64,000 nucleotides of DNA, taken from NCBI GenBank assembly GCA_027625915.1, contig JANTQA010000036.1, positions 6,965,001 to 7,029,000 of the forward strand, written 5' to 3'. Positions 54,910-64,000 of the stretch are shown piece after piece. The notes beneath the pieces were generated by a model. It had not been told where the DNA came from and did no database searches. It saw nothing but the letters and a program-made list of their open reading frames with translations. The DNA is from Anaeramoeba flamelloides (taxonomy: Eukaryota; Metamonada; Anaeramoebidae). A program made the translations under genes and the position numbers. Within the stretch, counting starts at the first letter, position 1, and each line of letters starts with the position of its first letter.

Positions 54910-56457
54910 AGTTGTTGTTGTTCGATTGCTTTTCTTGAATTAAATTATAAGATTCAATTTCAATTTGAGATAAGAAACGACACATTAGCTGAAAAAGATC
55001 TTTTGGAGTAAAACCTTGAGTAAGTGATGAAATTTTTTCAATTGTTTTTTCCATGTTAGGAAAACTATATAAATTATTATTAATTTGAAAAAAATTATTT
55101 TCATTATTGCTTTTGTTGTTAATATTTAATAAATTTGAAATAATTTTAATTCTTATTTTATTATTAGGTAATGACAATAAAATTTCGTAATCAAAAAACC
55201 CATTTTTAGTAAAAGCTGGATGGATCATGTGATGTTCATTACAAGTAGCAAAAACTAATACCCTTTTTTCATTTAATAAATTTTTATTTGACAAGAAATT
55301 GATTTTATAATTTTCATCATTATCACTGTTGTTATCATAATTGTACTCTTCATTGTTTTTATTTAATTTACAAACTTGATCGAAGTCGTCGATTAGAATT
55401 ACAGAGGGCACCGATTCAATGGCTAATTGGAATTTTTTTTTTAAATAGTCCTTTGCTCCAAATTTTGAAATAGATAATTTAATGATATTAAAAGAAAAGA
55501 TATTCGTTGAAATTGTTTCAATATAAGATAAAAATGTTGTTTTGCCAACACCAGAGCATCCTTTAATTAATATATATTGATTGACTCCAAATTCATTAAC
55601 GGTTTCTTCGTTTGCAGAAAAATCCTTTAATATGTTTTGGATTTCAATTTTTTCAGACTCAAACCCTTCAATTAATTGAATTGTTGCATTTTTGTTGATT
55701 TCTTTTTGTTTTATTTTCAAATTCAATTCATTGATTTCACAAGACAAAGTTTGGAAATATTTCTTGTTGCTTTTTGTTGTTGTAAAAATCAAATTGTCAA
55801 TTTTAACCCAATACAATCCTCCTAAAATTTGAATTGGGAAACTCGATCCTCTTGACAACTGTTTTTATTGTTTGTTTTTTGTGTTTTTTGGATTTTGTGT
55901 TTTGTTTGTTTTATTTTTTTTGTGTTTTATTTTTTTGTTTCTAATAATTAATAGGGAAACAAACAACAAAGAATTGAAATAAAAGAGAAGAAAAATTGAA
56001 AAAAATTTACTAGTTGTGATGGAATTTCTCTTTTGATTACTTGACTTAAGTTGAGGTATTCAAATTTTTTTTTTGAAAAAATTGTTAGACTTAATCTGAT
56101 ACGATCCACTTTTTCAATTAATTTGCTGGATACACCTTTAGCCTTAATGTCGGATCCAATTTTTAAATTTAACAAATTAAAAACAGTTTCGTGGATTTGT
56201 AGTGCTTCATTTTCAAGAGTAGAACAAGGAAATACATTTAAAAATACAGACTTTGTTTTGTCATTTGATTTGATTTTTAGATATTTGACGTTCAGCAACC
56301 TATAACGTTTTACAGAAACAAAACATTCTTCTGGGCTCCAAATTGTAACATACCGAGGTTCAATACCACAATATAGTTTGAAATTCATAAAATTAAATAG
56401 ATTCTTATTTGAAGCACAAAAAGAAAAAAATGAATTTGCAAAATAGATTTTAAACAT
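53909..56457 (-). CDS. tandem AAA+ ATPase, AFG2/PEX1-like, degenerate Walker B
   Basis: Two exons: 56457-56011 (149 codons), donor GTAAAT, acceptor AACAG, then 55858-53909, for 798 residues. Residues 1-150 look like a Cdc48-type N-domain. D1 has Walker A GCSGVGKTT (about 249-257) but Walker B ends IDDFD, and its arginine-finger region (HPAFTKNGFFDYE) lacks the usual Arg residues. A poly-Asn linker (about 460-490) precedes D2. D2 has Walker A GPTGCGKTT, pore-side KYLGETE, sensor TSNNP and DDALIRPGRLEK with the arginine fingers, but Walker B reads VLLEQVD in place of the usual LDEID. The C-terminus (KEKHFLSALKEI, SQKNLQMFEKF) resembles SPATA5L1/AFG2B, and D1 also resembles PEX1. AFG2 proteins act in 60S ribosome maturation; PEX1 recycles the peroxisomal import receptor. 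Known: Glu-to-Gln in Walker B blocks hydrolysis in many AAA+ proteins. Inference: weak or structural ATPase. Subfamily unsettled. Confidence 0.8.
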
Positions 56458-57233
56458 TGAGGGAGAAGGGTTATTTTGAACTTTTCTGTTTTTTCTTTTT
56501 TATGTGAGTATTTTTGTATTGTTTCAAAGACACCTGAACAATTTTTTGAATAATAGTTATTGAAAAAAATTGATTAATCGATTTTATTTTTAAAAAGAAA
56601 GGAAAAAGGATCATTTTTTCCAAAGTTGAGTTTTATTTTTCACTGATCATTAAAGATATTCTGGAACTGGAATCAGTCAAAATGGATTAATACCTATTCC
56701 TAAAGCTTTAAGGCCAATGTAGTAGGAATAGAAAACAATATCAACAAATGAACAAAAAAAAGCCATTAGGATGAATATTTACAATTAGGTTTCAAATTTG
56801 AAAAATTATCTAATTTTAAATATTTATAAATAAAATTAAATACATCTGATATAGAAGTGATTAAAAATGTTGAAAGTTGAATAAAAATTGGAAAAAACTC
56901 ATAAATAACATGTTACCAAAAAAAAATAACAATTTAAACAAATTTGTTTTTTATTCTAAAAGACGTTATCAAAATTTCTTACATGTTATGAGGATATTAT
57001 ATAAGAAAAAATGTGTTAAATAAGGTGTAAAAAATTATGGATTTGATAAAACAATAATAGAATAAAAAAAATATACATTATATTTTGTTTTAAATGCTTA
57101 TTCATTAACAACTAGAGGAGAAAACCATTTTAAAATGTAAAATTTTTATTAAAAAAAATATTTTTTTGATGGGATTATAACCAAATATTTTGAATTTTCT
57201 TTCTTTTTTAAGATATATTTTAGAAATTAAATT

Positions 57234-57425
57234 CAGTTATACTTTTAAATAACAAACTTTCAATGAAATTCAAATTAAACAAAAAATATCAAATTAAGAT
57301 ATAAAATTCGGATTCAAGTAAAATAATTTATTTTAAAAAAAATTTCAAAAAATGGACCATTATTTGAAATTTTTTTGTACTTTAAATTTCGTTAAAAGTT
57401 CGTGTTTTAAAAGTGGAACTGACTA
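57234..57425. mobile_element. palindromic MITE family M1, copy 8 (degenerate)
   Basis: TTCAGTTATACTTTTAAATA at the left and TTAAAAGTGGAACTGAC at the right. It has many substitutions, and the TA on the left is lost. Confidence 0.65.
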
Positions 57426-57982
57426 TAAAAATTTGTTTAAAAAAATTAAAATATTTTAAAAGAATAAAAAATTTTAACAAGTTAAAAAAAAAGTTATTAT
57501 ATTTTTATAGACAAAATTACAAAACACACTAGATTTTTCTTTAAAAGATGTTATAAAATTGTTTTAAAGTTATTTTTTTATTAGGGTTGAAAAAGTTAAT
57601 ATTTAGGTTTGGTTAACGTCATAAAGTCTATTCTAATTCAAATAATAATTTAAAATTTTGAAACCGTTTTTTTGTTTTGTTTGAATAAAAAAAATATAGT
57701 GGTTCCAAACTACGGTGAAAATTTTTAAATTTTAAATTTTGATGTTTAAGTAGATATTTAAAAAGTAGAAAATAATAATAATAAAGCTCATATTGAAAAA
57801 AAATCATAAATGAATTAATATTCAAGATTTTTTCTGATATTCAAAAAATAATTTTTCAGTACCCAAAATCACTCTAAACATCGAAAATTCGTTGAAACCA
57901 AAAAAAATTTGCACTCAAAAAATAGAATTTTTGTTAAACATATCAAAAGATTATTTTTGTTATATTCTCGTATATAGATATA

Positions 57983-58209
57983 AACTCAATTTCAAAATCA
58001 TTGTTCCATTAAAAATTAAATTTGAAAATAAATATTTTTATAATTTGAAGTTCTCTATTATAATATAAAAAATATAATTTTGATATTTATTTCTATACAC
58101 TAGAAATATTTTTTTTCCATCTAAAAAAAAAATAAAAAAAAATAAAAAAAAAATAAAAAAAAATAAAAAAAAAATAAATAAAAATTGCACCATTTATTAT
58201 GAAATTTAG

Positions 58210-58211
<2 letters not shown>
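57983..58211. mobile_element. short Tc1-ended non-autonomous element
   Basis: Begins AACTCAATTTCAAAATCATT after TA and ends ATGAAATTTAGTT before TA. It shares ends and internal words (CTATTATAATATAAAAA, TCTATACAC) with 2452-2966 but has no transposase remnant. A run of A5-9 T units fills the right half. Confidence 0.65.
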
Positions 58212-58249
<38 letters not shown>

Positions 58250-59515
58250 AAATACAACTATTATTTTGATTTTATTAAACAGGTTTTATAAGCGTGATCG
58301 ACTTGAAAAATTCATTTGTCTGATATATATATATATATATATATATATTCAAAACACAAAAAATAATAGGTGAGCTGATCTAATTTGGAATTGGTGAAAA
58401 AGTTAAATTTTGACCTATTTTCTTCTCTAACTAGTAATTTTAACAAAAAAATAATTCTTTATCTCATTGTTTAAAGATTTTCCGATTTTCAAGAGTTTTA
58501 AACGGAAAACCTACTTTATATTGTTTTGGCATTTACAAAATAGAAAATTAAACTAAACTCGTTTATAGGCAAAATGACCCAGTTTTATCTAAGAGATACA
58601 AGATATTCTATGAGTTTAATTCATTCTTCTTACAAAATATATTTCAAATTTCTTAATCTGATCATTTTTTCTAATTTAGTCACACTTTTTTTTCTTTTTT
58701 TTTCTTTTTTATTTTTTTTTTAAAAAAGTAAATTCGAAAAAAAAAAACCTATGAAACATTAAATTAACATTAAAATAAATTCAGTCAATGTATTTTCTTT
58801 TAATGTAAATACATTTAAAATTAAAAAATCTTATTGTCAACAATTTTATGTTTCTAAAGAAATTGAGAAATTTTGCACCCTATCCAATAAAAATATCCTA
58901 AAAAATTTTTTTAACATTTTTTTTTTGTGAAATTTGTATGGTTTGTTCATGCTTTTCTTTCGTGATTATTGACTCTAATCGTAAGTTTATTATTTCTTCT
59001 TATTCTAAACAATCAGAAGCTGATTCTTAAAAAAAAAAAATGAATTTTTTCATTATTGGCTATATCACTTTGAGTGAAATGGGGTTTACAAAAGAAAAAG
59101 TCAAATTTTTCTGTAAAATTACTTGAAAAAAAACTAGGTTTGGGTTCTTCATACAGACACATTATCTCCTATTTTATTTGAATTTATGGACCTCTTTTTA
59201 ATAAAAAGAATTAAACATCTTTTTCATCATACCCAAAAGTTTTGAGACGATTCGATTTGAATTATCAAGTTACCATAAATTTACTCAGAGAAATTTAGTT
59301 TTAAAAATTACTAAAAAATTAATATTTAACTACTTTTTTTGAAAGGGTTTATTCAAAAGTTGAACAATTTTCCTTCCTGATTTAAGCAATTTTGTAAGTA
59401 ACTCTTGTTTTGAGTTCAAAACAATTTCGATCTTGGTATTGGAAGATGAACTAGATAATTTTATTATCCATTTTTTTGTTATTTTCTTTTTGATCTTTTC
59501 AAAAAACAATTTATT

Positions 59516-60262
59516 ATGGAATTAATTTCACAGGGAGCAGAAGCTAAAATTTATCGAACAACATTTCTAGGAAAGCCTGTAATTGTCAAACAAAGATTTA
59601 AAAAAAAATACCGACACCCACAGTTAGATTCCCGATTAATTACAAGAAGACTTGTTCAAGAAGCAAGATCTTTAGTTAAGGCAAGAAAGTGTGGAGTTTT
59701 AACACCGATTTTATATCAAGTTGATGTGTTTAATCATTCTTTAATTATGGAAGATCTTGGTAAAAGCACTGTTATGTTGAAACACTATTTAAATAATAAT
59801 CAACAGAAACAAGCAGCCCCACTATTAAAAGAATTTGGGGAATTGATTTCAAAAATGCATAATTCAGATCTTATACACGGCGATTTAACAACTTCAAATG
59901 TAATGGTTAAAAAAGTAATCCGAAAAAAAGAAGAAGAAAAAAAAGAAATAGAAAAAGAAAAAGAAAAAGAAAAAGAAAAAGAAAATGAAAATGAAATAGA
60001 AACAGAAAAAGAAAGAGAAATGGAAAAAGAAAAATTGATCATGATTGATTTTGGATTGAGTTTTTCTTCAACAAACTCTGAAGAAAAGGCTGTTGATTTG
60101 TATGTCCTTGAACGTGCATTTTTAAGTACACACCCTAATTCAAAACAGTTGTTTGATATTGTTTTAAAGAGTTACTCCGAAAATTCAAACAATAAACAAA
60201 AGATAATGACTCGTCTAGAAAAAGTTCGAAGGCGTGGAAGGAAAAGATCAATGGTCGGATAA
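59516..60262 (+). CDS. BUD32: Bud32/PRPK kinase of the KEOPS complex
   Basis: Single exon, 248 residues. A compact RIO-like kinase: ISQGAEAKIYRTTFLGKPVI with VKQRFKKKYRHPQLD (Lys25; the KxYRHPxLD motif is diagnostic of Bud32/TP53RK), then RLITRRLVQEARSLVKARKC with Glu49, MEDL, catalytic loop LIHGDLTTSNVM (121-130), DFG at 178-180 and the basic C-terminus RLEKVRRRGRKRSMVG. Bud32 is the switch ATPase/kinase of KEOPS, which with Kae1 makes t6A37 on ANN-decoding tRNAs. The odd feature is a roughly 40-residue Glu/Lys insert (135-173) exactly between the catalytic loop and DFG, where orthologues have only a few residues. It is encoded by a GAAAAA-type microsatellite and probably loops out. The ATG fits the family start. 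Confidence 0.95.
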   Translation: MELISQGAEAKIYRTTFLGKPVIVKQRFKKKYRHPQLDSRLITRRLVQEARSLVKARKCGVLTPILYQVDVFNHSLIMEDLGKSTVMLKHYLNNNQQKQAAPLLKEFGELISKMHNSDLIHGDLTTSNVMVKKVIRKKEEEKKEIEKEKEKEKEKENENEIETEKEREMEKEKLIMIDFGLSFSSTNSEEKAVDLYVLERAFLSTHPNSKQLFDIVLKSYSENSNNKQKIMTRLEKVRRRGRKRSMVG

Positions 60263-60409
60263 AGGATTTTTCTCCTCATTATTAGAAATAAAAATAAAAT
60301 AATTAAAAACAAACAAATAAAATTCAGATTTAACTTTGTTTCAGATTTGAGCAAAAATATCAATTTTCAAATAATAATTTAAAAAATTGTCTGAAATAAA
60401 TTTTTCTTT

Positions 60410-60566
60410 TTAATTTTTTGTGTTTGTAATCAAATATATTTCTTGTGTTTTATTCTCTTTTTCAAATCGGAGTAATAATAAATTTAAATTATCCTTAATT
60501 TCTACATCATTTATCAAATTGATTTGAATACTTTCACAAGCAACTACATTGTAAAAGTGGAGAGAT
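60410..60566 (-). CDS. possible terminal exon of an unknown gene
   Basis: On the minus strand an acceptor-like TTACAAG at 60567 is followed by an open stretch to TAA at 60410: SLHFYNVVACESIQINLIND, VEIKDNLNLLLLRFEKENK, TQEIYLITNTKN. The composition (Cys, Val, Glu, Asp, Gln) is unlike chance frames here. It is open only just past the acceptor, as expected for an exon. A second coding-like patch upstream on this strand (about 61345-61280, SKGNYTFECEYRAEIPLLL) could be an earlier exon, with the M3 element (60702-61185) in the intron. Family not recognised; the patch loosely recalls arrestin-type strands. It converges on BUD32, leaving only 148 bases between the stops. Confidence 0.35.
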
Positions 60567-60701
60567 CTTGTAATTACGGATGAATATCAAAGAGAAATTT
60601 ATGCAAAAAAATGTGCTTATTTAATTAGTATAAAAATTCATTTGAATTTTTGATCTTTTGAATTTTCAAAATTTCGTCATACATGTAATTTTCAATTTAT
60701 A

Positions 60702-61185
60702 GTTGGGAAAAAAATACCGGACATGAAAAAAATCCCGGACAAGATTTTTAATTGTGATTATTAGTAAAATTTTTGTATAATTTCAATTAAATCCTTATTA
60801 TAAATAACCAATTTTTTTATGAGATTAGTAATAAACCTACCTAAAGTCCATCAAAGTAAGGTGTCTCTAGAATACTCGAGTAATTGTTTGATAGCCTAAT
60901 GTTGATCAACTTTTTTTGAAAAACAATCCAGTTTTATAGAGGTTTACTAGAGTTTGGAAAATGATAATTTTTATTCTTGTTTTTTGATTGATTGAATGGT
61001 GTTTTGAACAAGTGTGATTTCATCAATCATCATTCTAATAAGTGGGGGGGTTATAATTGAAAAAGTTCGATTCTTAAAAAAAGGAATTTGATTGTAAATA
61101 AATGAAATTACACAATAATTTTACTAATATTCACAATTAAAAATCTTGTCCGGGATTTTTTTCATGTCCGGTATTTTTTTCACTG
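60702..61185. mobile_element. TIR element family M3, copy B
   Basis: Terminal inverted repeats of about 65 bases: GGGAAAAAAATACCGGACAT, then GAAAAAAATCCCGGACAAGA on the left, and the inverse on the right ending TTTTTTTCACTGCT. The interior is non-coding and matches 31113-31592 in reverse. The two arms differ at few positions, so this copy is younger than the other. Confidence 0.82.
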
Positions 61186-61345
61186 CTCTAATTAAAATCC
61201 AAAATTTAATTTACATTTAATAGAAATATTTTTTTTTTTTTGTCTTTTAACTTTAAGAATAAGGAAAAAAAAATAAAAAACATTTTCTATCAATAATAAA
61301 GGTATCTCAGCTCGATATTCACATTCAAAAGTGTAATTACCTTTA

Positions 61346-63095
61346 CTAACATAAAAACATAAAGATAATTATGAAAAATTGTTTACTTAAGGGAATTGTT
61401 TATATTATTGATTTTCGTGAAATTTTTAAGAATAATTCTTTTTTAATTTACTGTATATACTATATTTATTTATTAAAATACACTCAAATATCTAATAATA
61501 ACCAAAAATTATTGTTTTTTAATTGCTTTTCTTTCTTTTCTTTTTTTTTTTTCTAATTTTTTATTTTTTGATAAAATCAATAAATCAAAAAGATAATTTG
61601 AATATTTTAGAAATAAACTTTTTTTCAAATAAAAGGGCACAAAAAATTTCAAGAATTATTCATAATTGGATCAAATCAATTGTAGTATCATTCTAAAATC
61701 TAAAAAACTCTTTAAAACCTAAAAAAACACCCAATTGAATCTCTAAAACTCATTAAAACAAAACAATAAAAATTAAAATTCAATATGTTAAAAATTGGTG
61801 TGGCCTTTTATTTGAAATGAGAAATCTCGTTTGGTAAATTGTATTCAAAAAAATATATAAAATCAATAAAAACCTTTGAAAAAGGTGAATTGAGAAAAAG
61901 TTCTCAACATTTTATTGATAACTCTTTACACGTCAAAATTTTGTTCTTTAAAGTCCTATTTCCAAGATAAAGCCACAATTCATCTAGTATTTTGTTGGAA
62001 TGTTTTTTCTTTTTCAATATTTTCTCTTATCTTTTTTTCATATATGAATCCAATAATTGTCTTACTTAATTGCTACATCTAGCTCATTCGAAATCAAACT
62101 TAAACTATTTTCATTTATACACTTGTAGATTATTTACAAATTACTTTCCTCTTATCTTGCTTTTTTCATTTTCCAACTGTTCAATATCCAAAAATAAAAA
62201 AGCAAAAAATGAAAAAAAGAATTATTAAAATGAAAATCGCCAATAAGTAATTATCTTATTAACAATCAAATTCAATGGTATTGATGATTTGAGAGGTTTA
62301 CCTTTTTGTTTGAAAAAGAGTTTATTAACCAATATTATTTAAATTTTGAATTATAGTATAAAGCAATTATTTAGTTCGATAAAACATAATACACTATTGA
62401 CTAATAATTTTAACATTAAAATATATCATGAAATATTATTTCGATCTTTTAAACTTCAATTTTTCATTTTTTTGATAAAATACTGATAAAATTGCTATAT
62501 AATCAATTTTAAAAAGTGTTACTGGGGATAAAAACTTTTCTGGTTGTAAAAACTAGATAAGAAAAATTATTTTTTGAAAAAATAATGTTGTTTAGTTTTA
62601 GAATTGGTTATAATATTTTGAAAAGATTGAAAACTTAATATTATGAAGAAAAAATAAATAAAATTACCCAAAAATATTGATCTTATTCTTTGGAGCTATC
62701 AAATCCGGTTAAAATTACATTTTTGAAATCAAAAAAAAAAAAAAATTAGACATTATTCAGTATCTAATAACTATCAAAAAAAAAACAATCAGTACATGAA
62801 GTCCAATCGATATCTAAAAATCAAAGATGAAAAATGAAGACAATTATTAGAAAAAAGTACGTAAATGTGACATCGAATTTCCAATTTCCAATTTCCAATT
62901 TCAAAGGTATTTGGATAATAATATCAAAAACAATATAGTTGTATTTAAAGTATTTATATTAGAAATTTTTTAAAATCCTATAGTTTTTTCAAATTATGTT
63001 TTCATTTCTCGGATGGGTTATTTTTATCTCAAAAATTATTCAAAATCCTTATTTTATCGATGGGCTGTGTTTAAGAGAATTAAACTTTATTTTTA
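61346..63095. other. gene-free spacer
   Basis: A+T-rich sequence; short open frames are Phe/Tyr/Lys-rich. A CCAATTT triplication lies near 62878. No gene was recognised. Confidence 0.45.
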
Positions 63096-63293
63096 TAGTT
63101 AGTTCCACTTTTAAGGCACAAACTTTCAACGAAATTTAAGGTACAAAAAAAATCTCAAATTAAGGTACAAAATTTGTAATTTTTTTTTTTTACAATTTAT
63201 TTTACTAGAATTTGAATTTTGTGCTTTAATTTGAGATTTTTATTGTATCTTAAATTTCGTAGAAGGTTTGTACCTTAAAAGTATAACTGGCTG
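63096..63293. mobile_element. palindromic MITE family M1, copy 9
   Basis: TAGTTAGTTCCACTTTTAAG to AGTATAACTGGCTG, TA-flanked, 198 bases, moderately diverged. Confidence 0.78.
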
Positions 63294-64000
63294 TATTCTA
63301 AAAGAAAAATAAATAAATAATATGTTAAAAAATAAAAGAGGTGCAAAAAGGATTTCTTTTGATTAAAAATCAAAGTTTTCAAGTCATTAATACATCGAAA
63401 TAATAACATGTTTCAGTAAATACTCCAATAACTTTTAATGAAAAATGAACCCCAATTGACCAATTAAATGACTTTATGATAAGATTTATATATAGATATC
63501 ATAAAAAATGGAAAAGATAAAGCGAAAAGAAATAGGTGAGAGAAAGGAGAGATAGGTGACAGTGATGATAAAATGAGAATATTTTATGACTTTAGAATTG
63601 AAGTTTATCTGAGAGATATAATGAAACAATCCCATGAAGATTCATAAAATTCATCATTATAAACGAACTACATGATAAATATACTAACTATTTTTGTTTA
63701 TTACATAGATTATTTTTGATGTGGTTATTTTTAATAAAATAAAATTTGAGAGATTCTTACCATCATCATTATAATTTTTGTATTTCATACATTCCCAGAA
63801 AAAATGATCTAAAATTATCAATAATTTTTTTCGGGTTTTTTGATTTTAAACAGTATTGTCAACGTTTATAGTTATTTTCATTTCAAAAATATGAGTATCT
63901 ATTTAAGTCATGAGTAAAAAATAGAAAATTTAGGAATGTTCCCAAATATTTCTGATTGGTGAACATTTTTTTAAAAATCTGGTCTTTAATGACAGTTAAA
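63294..64000. other. gene-free right edge of the window
   Basis: No gene or repeat was recognised. A purine-rich patch (GAGAAAGGAGAGATAGGTGA) lies near 63540. Confidence 0.4.

Larger units (their letters stand above)
56458..59515. other. spacer with degenerate MITEs and TA tracts
   Basis: Contains an eroded M1 copy (57234-57425), a small Tc1-ended element (57983-58211) and two TA tracts (58218-58246, 58321-58349). No gene was recognised. Confidence 0.5.

Noticed and set aside
56668-56761. Minus-strand hydrophobic stretch (VDIVFYSYYIGLKALG)
   Set aside because: Preceded at once by a stop, with no AG acceptor; probably a chance membrane-like frame in A+T-rich DNA.
1-64000. LTR retroelements, Polintons or other virus-derived elements
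   Set aside because: No reverse transcriptase, integrase, capsid or long terminal direct repeats were recognised in any frame.
1-64000. CRISPR arrays, rRNA genes and operons
   Set aside because: No regularly spaced direct repeats, no rRNA-like sequence, and gene spacing is eukaryotic.

Overview
The window looks like nuclear DNA of an amoeboid or other free-living protist. By eye it is about four-fifths A+T. It carries eukaryotic genes with few, short GT-AG introns (about 60-190 bases), proteins with Asn runs and long Glu/Lys tracts, and the standard code; every intact gene checked ends in TAA. The style recalls Anaeramoeba or some Amoebozoa, but I cannot fix the taxon from sequence alone.

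Layout. 1-2.1 kb: a short importin-alpha-like gene (importin-beta-binding part plus about one armadillo repeat, minus strand). 2.2-7.1 kb: transposon debris, including two Tc1/mariner relics. 7.2-8.8 kb: a three-exon C9orf72 (longin/DENN) homologue. 9-18 kb: gene-poor, with one small hypothetical gene and several MITEs. 18.4-20.2 kb: a protein with two SCP2 lipid-binding domains and an amphipathic-repeat tail. 21.3-22.8 kb: a large inverted repeat. 23.0-25.1 kb: a secreted GH15-type glucoamylase, strikingly G+C-rich. 25-32 kb: gene-free, with nested TIR elements. 32.4-34.5 kb: a PIAS/Siz-type SUMO ligase. 37.6-40.2 kb: a decayed coding stretch, a two-exon Sec61-gamma gene and a uL5 (RPL11) pseudogene with a TTAA-flanked MITE against its stop. 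44.2-46.2 kb: a BRCT-WGR-PARP protein. 46-54 kb: repeats only. 53.9-56.5 kb: a two-exon tandem AAA ATPase (AFG2/PEX1-like) with degenerate Walker B motifs. 59.5-60.3 kb: Bud32/PRPK kinase of the KEOPS complex. A probable terminal exon of an unknown gene converges on it.

The genes are independent housekeeping loci: nuclear import, lysosome/GTPase control, lipid handling, sugar digestion, SUMO and ADP-ribose signalling, protein translocation, AAA remodelling and tRNA modification. There is no operon. Most of the remaining DNA is small non-autonomous DNA transposons. One palindromic family of about 197 bases with TA flanks has nine copies here. Other families are TA- or TTAA-flanked, and some are nested. 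I saw no virus-derived or LTR element, no rRNA or tRNA gene and no CRISPR array. The most noteworthy items are the C9orf72 homologue, the Walker-B-degenerate AAA protein, the two-SCP2 fusion, the G+C-rich glucoamylase and the MITE landscape.
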